From assembly GCA_009746045.1 (NCBI GenBank), contig RPFO01000080.1:11902670-11966669 (forward strand): a stretch of 64,000 bases of DNA. Reading direction: 5' to 3'. Shown one piece after another: positions 58,128 through 64,000 of this stretch (position 1 is its first letter; every line of letters starts with the position of its first letter). A program made the position numbers and the translations under genes. The DNA is from Mesostigma viride. Its lineage: Eukaryota; Streptophyta; Mesostigmatophyceae; Mesostigmatales; Mesostigmataceae. The notes under the pieces were generated by a model. The model had not been told where the DNA came from. It saw only the letters and a program-made list of their open reading frames with translations, and did no database searches.

Positions 58128-58165
58128 CGTGACTCCCCAACGGGAGCACGAGTTCAATTAATTAA
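58128..58165 (+). mobile_element. LINE 3'-end remnant: bulged hairpin and tail
   Basis: cgtg, a, ctccc, caac, gggag, cacg at 58128-58150 followed by aattaattaatt. It is the same 3' end as LINE copy 2, on the plus strand. Confidence 0.75.
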
Positions 58166-58360
58166 TTCTATCTAGAATGAGCCAGACCCTAGGGGTCTTG
58201 CCTGCCATGCTTCCTACGCTTGCAAACACGCGGCTTCCCCACTGGGGGGGGGGGGGGGTTCATTGTCCTCTATACCGTGAGCCCACTTGGCCTTGTCCAT
58301 CATCTTTTTCCAAATCACGGAGAGCCCTAGGACCCCATGTCCTCTAATAGCTTGCCTTAC
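58166..58360 (-). pseudogene. LINE ORF2 C-terminal fragment
   Basis: Homologous to 48760-48910: the minus strand encodes SVIWKKMMDKAKWA-like sequence up to the end region, with a G run (58246-58258) expanded. Confidence 0.7.
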
Positions 58361-60638
58361 CTACACCCCACCACATTTGCAACACAGCGTGCGCTGTCAA
58401 CATGTATGCACAGATGGCTAAGTTATGACTAGTTCAAGAGTCTAGTGAATAAACCTCAGTCAAGTAACCCAAGCATCACAACACAAGGACACCCTTAACC
58501 CAGATGCCTATCTACAATGCCCAACAAACAAGGACTATGGACGTCAGGACACAAAGCAAATGTGTAATGGAAAATGCTTGCTATCGGTCCCATAACCAAT
58601 ATGGCTAGCTCCCTTGCTGGTACATGGATGATGCCTACCACCTGGATGGAGGAGTTGAGCTACAAGGGCTAAAAAAAAACACATGCATATACAGCCAAAT
58701 GTCACATATAAGGTATTTCCAGCATGGCGTGCAATATTACCTTGTTTTCAATGACGATGCAGACCCTGGAGGCGTTCATGAGTATCGCCAGCTCCTTGCA
58801 ACGGCGATGCCGCCAGGCAGTTAGGGTTCTTGACTACGCAATATATAGAACGTCTACGATGTCACACCTCCAATAAAGCAAGTGAAGCAAAAGTCCGATA
58901 TTTTCCCGACCAACTCTAGGTAAGATTGAGAAGCATGATGTATGCAGCGTAAGCCATACCTTTGAAAGCTGCGGTAAATTTGAAGACGCAATTACTGCAA
59001 CAAGCGGCGAACAAATTCACGTGAACATACCGGGAAGGACTCAAAAAGTTTACCGTCACGGACTTGTAGAGCGGGCACAGATTGGGAGGGGGCAAGGCCG
59101 CATGGCGCATGGGGCAAACGAACGTATCATGGTCTGCATTCCTTCCCACCCAGGCGAGCCAAGAAAACCCGTCATCCATGGAAGGCTTTTCGCGGATCGC
59201 GCAGGCAAAGGAAGGATTTTCACGGATATCTTGCAAGGAATGTCTGCATACCAGACCCGATAGGGTTATTTTCATTGTTTCCATTGCTAAACGCTTCTTC
59301 CTTCATCGATTCAACCCACTGCATTTTGATTGTTACCGCAGCTGGCATGCATTCTAAATTATTCATCGCGGCCAGAATTGCATATTAAACCCACATGCGA
59401 GTTTGTATCAAGAAGGAACAGTGCACACTGAGCTATGAAACATCGTACCGGAACTTTCTCTATAGCCATCAGTATAGTTTTTTGGCAACTTGCTTGCCAA
59501 ATCAGGCAAGTATTCACGGAACGCACGGCGCCATCGCCTCGTGCACCGCACCGCACGGTCCGGAGGTACCGCGCGAACTTTTGGGCGCGATAACTTAACA
59601 ACGTGCCCCCAACTGTCCCGTCTGTACGTCTGTACCGTCCACGAGACGGCAGCACGGAATCTGACAAGCGAATCAGATTTGAATCAGGAAACCGATGAAT
59701 GAGCGTATCTGACGTATCGAACAAAGAATCCCCGACCGATCTGTAATAAAAAACACCTGTCTGTAAATATGAAAACATATCCGTAGTTTCCGGGCCTCAA
59801 CTTTACTAATCTGTCAAAAATTAACAATGCGGACGGTGTAGGACTGTAGGTCATGGCCCGATGGTTATAGTGGTAACTGCTCATTTAGACAACTGTATTG
59901 TTGTCAGCGAAATCTGTCGTGGCCCGATGGCCATCGGCCGCCTTTGACATTACGTGATTATGTTAATACACTTAAAAATACTATTGGTCATGTAAATACG
60001 AACAAATATATATTACCGTACAAAGGACGAAAGGATCAAGGATTTTGCATGGGAGGTAGATCTCGATTGCTTCAGATAGGCTCGGAAGTAGAGTCGTCGA
60101 TTTTTTTTTTTTTTTCGGGGAAGTAGAGTCGTCGATTTCAATCGAGAATCATCCGGATACAAATGTCGTCATCGGCTCGTTGGAGACAGGGAAAAAAGTG
60201 CTCATCACGGACAACTGGACAAGTGACAACGCACACGCGCACGTGAGATTTCTCATTTCACGCGCACGCATTAATAATGGAGTGGCTCGCCTGGGTAGTG
60301 GGTACCTAATCAAATGTGGCAACTGCGCGACTACGGCCCTATCCAGAAGGCAATAGGACGCTTCAGGGCATCGAAAATGGGATGGTACACCTACTACTCC
60401 ACCGGGCCATACAGTAGGAGTCCATGAGGATTTCGAAATGTCGCAGTGCCACTTGATCTTTGGCAATATGGAGTGTTGATCCTCTGTTTGTGTGACGCCA
60501 GCTTGGCGTGGAATGTAGGCGCTTGAACACCATGGCGGGCTCCCGCCGGAGTCTGCCTACGGGCATGGGTGGATTCCCTCACTCCGTCGCTATTTTGTAT
60601 GTTAGTTTTCCGGAAATGTGTGAGTGCCTAGGTTGAAG
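58361..60638. other. 5' flank of the histidine kinase gene, nothing coding recognised
   Basis: No frame with support on either strand. tggcccgatgg occurs twice (about 59853 and 59922). The gene promoter should lie towards the right end. Confidence 0.4.
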
Positions 60639-63600
60639 ATGGCAGGTCCCTACCGTAGGGTGAAGGTGGGCAAGTCGGCCTCCCCGAGCCCGAAGGGCGG
60701 CTCCGCGGCGGAGGAAGAGAAAATCGTCAGGCCCAAGGTGTGCACGCCGAGCTTCTCCGCTATGGCGCTGTGCGTGCTGGGGCTGGGCATCGCGCTCAGC
60801 GTGTGGCTGGCCGTCAGCAGCTACCGCTCCAGCTCCAAGGAAGCGTTTAACTCGTTTGAGCACTACTCGAAGAACCTGGCCAACATCATGCGCACGGAAA
60901 TGGGCTGTCACCAGGAGCACTTGAGCCTGGCGGCCATACGCGTCGCGCCCGACCTCCCGGCGCTCCCGTTCGAGAACTTCGACGCGATCGCCTCGCACCT
61001 GGTAGGCAAGCGGGACTGGATCCAGGCCATCGAGTGGGTCCCGCGCGTGCGCCACGACGACCGCGAGCTCGCCAAGGTTGTCGGCGCGGCGCTGTACAAC
61101 CGCAGCAGCTTCGACTTCTCGGAACGCCTGCCCACTACGGGTCAACTCGTGCCCGCGGGCAACCGTTCCGAGTACTTCCCCGTCTTCTACTTGCACCCTT
61201 ACCAGGGCAACCAGGCTGCCCTGGGCTTTGACCTCGCGTCGAGCGAGCCGCGGCGAAGCTATTTATACAGGTCGGCAGAGCTGGGCACCACATTGGCCAC
61301 GAGCCGCGTCACGCTCGTCCAAGAGACGTCGAGCAGCTTCGGCTTCCTCCTCTTCTGCCCGGTGTACACCGCATTGGACGTGGTGGACCGCTCGCTGAGC
61401 TGGCGGCGTGACAACCTGGTGGGCTTCCTGCTGGGCGTGTACCGCGTCCAGGCGCTGATGGAGCGGTTCCTGGGTGACACGATTCAGGACATCGAGAACT
61501 GGCACAGTGAACGCGTGCGCGTGGCGCTGTACGACGAGGACGCGCCGCGAGGGCAGCAGTTCCTGGCGCATCGCAGCCTGGCCGTGGGGTACGACAACGT
61601 GCAGATGCTAGCAAACAGCACGCCCGCGGACGCGATGCGGGGCACGTCGCTGTCCCGCTCGTACCCCGTCGAGGTGGGCGGCCGCCGCTGGACGCTCGTG
61701 GTCGTCGCCACCTGGGAGTTCCTGAACCACTTCCGTGGCCGCGCCATTATGATTGGCATCGTGGGCAGCCTGTGCAGCCTGCTGGCGACAGCGCTCCTGG
61801 CGGGCGTCCAGTGGCGCAGCCTCAAGAAGAGTCAGACGACGCGGCGGCTGCGCGAGCTCACGCGCCACCTGCTGGAGTCCAAGCGCAAGGCCGAGAAGGC
61901 GACACAGCACGCGGTGCAGACGATGAACTTCATCTGCCACGAGGTGCGCAACCCTCTGCACGCGGCCACTGGGATGATGTCGCTGCTTAAGGAGTCCAGC
62001 ATGGGGCCCGAGGAGATCCGCGAGACGATCAAGGACATCGAGTCGGCGCTCGGATTCCTCCACCGCATCCTGAATGACGTGCTGGACCTGAATAAGATCA
62101 CGTCCGGGCGCATGGAGTTTGAGCAGTCGCCGTTCAAGCTGCGCCGCGTGCTGGAGGACGTGCGGCGGAATTATGCGGCCACCGCAGCGAGGCTTGGCAT
62201 CGCCTGGAGCGTGACGGTCGACAGCGATGTCCCCGACGTGCTCATTGGCGACGACGGCCGGCTGCAGCAGTGCATGACCAACCTGATCGGGAACGCATTC
62301 CGCTTCGTCAAGGCCGGGTTTGTGCGCGTGCACGTGTCGCTGCTGAACAAGGAGGACCAGGGCGGCGGCGTGCCGGGCGACGGGGGCGGCGGGAACAGGG
62401 CCAACCAGGGGGGCGCCACATCCATCGAGCCCTTCTTCTTGCGCGCGCTACGCCGGCGGCGCACCTGCTCCGACAGCAAAGCTTCCCCACGCCGCCCCCG
62501 CTTCCTGTCCTTCACGTCGGCACGCCCCCGCGCGTCCTCCTTCACCTCGGCGTGCCGGCCTCCGAGCCTGGGTGCGTGGAGCAGCCTCGGCGAGTCGTCA
62601 GTGACAGATTGGGGTAATGGCACGTTGGGGGGCGACAAGGGCAGGCCGGGCCACCGGCGCCACTCGCTCCCCTCGGCCCCCATTTGGGAGATCACTGAGG
62701 AGAGCCCCTGCGAGCGGTGCGGCGGGTCGGGCTACCTCTCGGGGGCAGATGGCAGCACGAGTCTCAAGCGGTGCCCGTGCGGCGCCAGCAGCGATCGGCT
62801 GCGATGGCGGAGGTCCACCGTCTCGGGTGCTCTGGAGAGCGTGGCCAGCAGGATACACCTGCCGGGCCGCACGTTGTGTGCTGGCGACGACACACCGGCC
62901 CCGCAGGACACTGTAGCGCAGCAGATCCATGTAAGACCACAGGGCGATCGATTGAACGCGGGCGCCCTGTCCCCGCGCGCCGCACCTACGGGTCATCCCA
63001 CTCGTGCATCCGGCACACACACAACAACTGTGGGAGGCATTCTCGTGCTCTCGAACGCGGCCGCAGGGGGCGCCATGCTGTCCGACGCCGCGAGGGCGGG
63101 CGCCGTGCCCGACGCCGCGAGGGCGGGCGCCGTGCCCGACGTGGAGAGCTCAGAAGCGTCACAGGAGGTGGTGGAGGTGACGGCCTCGGTGGCGGGTGTC
63201 AGCGGTGGCCAGGGCGGCATCGGCCGGTCGTGGTTCTCGCACCGCATGGCTCGCAACCATTGCGCGGGGCGGCCCGCTGGCGGCAGCGTAAGCGTGGGAA
63301 CGTCCACCGCCGCGAATTCCCTGCTGGGCTCCTGCGCCTCCTCGCGCCGTGAGACGAATAGCAGCTACGGCGGGCCCGAGGAGAGGGTCAGCGACGAGGG
63401 CATTGGTGGCGTGGGTGGGGGCAGGTACCGTGCTGGCGGGGATGCCTGGCATCGGGGTGAGGAGGGCCGCCCCAGCGTGGGCACGACCGCGATGAGTCTG
63501 CTGGCGGAGCTGGCGTCCTCGCTGGCCGTGTTCCGGCGGTTCACATACAACGGGGCAGGGCGATCTGCTCGGAACAGCCTTGATTTGCCGGGGGCGGCAG

Positions 63601-63898
63601 GGGGAGGAAGGGAGGTGGAAGACGGCTGTGCCTCGCGGGCGACCACATATGTGACGAAAGCGAGCGGGAACATCCAGCGGCGGGACCAGAGGCACCCGGG
63701 AGGTGCGGGCGGTGGCCGTAAGGAGCGCGGGGCGAGCATGGGCAGCGAGGCGATGAAGGAGGAGGAGGGGCCCCACGTGATGCTGCTCGTGTCGGTGCTG
63801 GATAGCGGCATGGGCATCGCGCCGGAAGTGCTGCCCGCGCTTGGGGAGGCGTTCAAGCAGGCTGACGCCAGCATCGCGCGCCAGTACGGCGGGTCAGG
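60639..63898 (+). CDS. CHASE-domain sensor histidine kinase, large first exon (partial)
   Basis: A membrane sensor kinase of the phosphorelay type. Start at ATG 60639 (an in-frame GTG 15 bp upstream is not used in eukaryotes). Residues 40-61 and 369-392 are membrane helices bracketing a CHASE sensor domain (IEWVPRV at 131-137, HPYQGNQAALGFDL, FGFLLFCPVY). The H box FICHEVRNPLHAA has its phospho-accepting His at 434, and the N box ends LIGNAF with Asn 552. About 475 Ser/Gly/Ala/Arg-rich residues then separate the N box from the G1 box (VLDSGMGI, Asp 1055) and FKQADASIARQYGGSG. The exon ends GGGTCA-G/gtaggg at 63898 in phase 1. The G2 box and any receiver domain lie beyond the window. In plants CHASE kinases bind cytokinin; no ligand can be inferred here. 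Confidence 0.9.
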
Positions 63899-63954
63899 TA
63901 GGGGGCCACGCGCTCACTAGGATGAAAGTGTTGTAGGTATGCATGTCGGGTATG

Positions 63955-63998
63955 GACGCCAGCGTCGCGCGCCAGTACGGTGGGCCAGGTAGGGGCCT
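63955..63998 (+). repeat. Echo of the kinase exon end and donor
   Basis: gacgccagcgtcgcgcgcca then gtacggtgggccaggtaggg repeats the exon end gacgccagcatcgcgcgcca, gtacggcgggtcaggtaggg 90 bp upstream, and may continue beyond the window. Confidence 0.8.
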
Positions 63999-64000
63999 AC

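Noticed and set aside
56943-58149. Three GGREGGRE frames of about 370 residues
   Set aside because: Translation of the CCCT tract.
59850-59915. tRNA gene near tggcccgatggttatagtgg
   Set aside because: An A-box-like string only; no B-box or cloverleaf follows.
60579-63874. Minus-strand frames opposite the histidine kinase
   Set aside because: GC-rich antisense shadows of a strongly supported exon.

Overview
This is nuclear DNA from a GC-rich, repeat-laden eukaryote. Genes are split by GT-AG introns (one is probably GC-AG), code for typical eukaryotic proteins (a METTL21-type lysine methyltransferase, TMEM43, IMPACT, a CHASE-domain histidine kinase) and are surrounded by LINE retrotransposons, terminal-inverted-repeat (TIR) elements and very many minisatellites. 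A eukaryote with a plant/amoeba-type CHASE histidine kinase plus IMPACT and TMEM43 fits a unicellular alga or other protist; the sequence alone does not name the species. Most long open frames lie inside short-period repeats and are not genes.

Layout. 1-477 (-) is the 5' part of a lysine methyltransferase gene running off the left edge. It was originally head-to-head with the TMEM43 gene (+, six exons, 20654-27506). Their shared intergenic region is split by a 19.2-kb inverted-repeat element (915-20142) with a perfect 10-bp target duplication. The arms of this element are built of a 21-bp minisatellite and an AACGTTAGT satellite. It also carries a full-length LINE (about 7860-13615, -), an ORF1-only half-LINE (14547-16450, -) and a 544-bp fold-back insertion inside its left arm. 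28405-31350 is a graveyard of nested LINE 3' ends. 31589-34070 (+) holds an unrecognised split gene interrupted by a 27-30-bp minisatellite. 37010-46073 (-) is an IMPACT/YIH1 homologue whose exons I rebuilt one by one from reading phase. A 946-bp hAT-like element sits in one of its introns. 46803-47254 is a compound microsatellite. 48571-53821 (-) is a second full-length but frameshifted LINE, inserted with an 11-bp duplication into an older LINE copy (+) whose halves lie at 48293-48570 and 53822-54445. 57112-58127 is a roughly 1-kb CCCT tract next to a LINE 3' end. 60639-63898 (+) is the first exon of a CHASE histidine kinase that continues off the right edge.

Three patterns stand out. (1) Splice-site echoes: at many exon borders in TMEM43, IMPACT and the histidine kinase, the exon edge together with its donor or acceptor is duplicated, sometimes 15-fold, into the adjoining intron as a minisatellite. 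(2) The LINE-type 3' ends share one bulged hairpin (lower stem, one- or two-base bulge, five-pair upper stem, mostly CAAC loop) just before an AT-rich short-repeat tail, with compensatory base changes between copies. (3) ORF1-only half-LINEs use this same tail.

The single-copy genes are unrelated housekeeping or signalling genes and do not form an operon or pathway. What links them is a genome dominated by retroelement nesting and tandem duplication. Exon borders are inferred from GT/AG signals, phase and domain continuity, not from transcripts.
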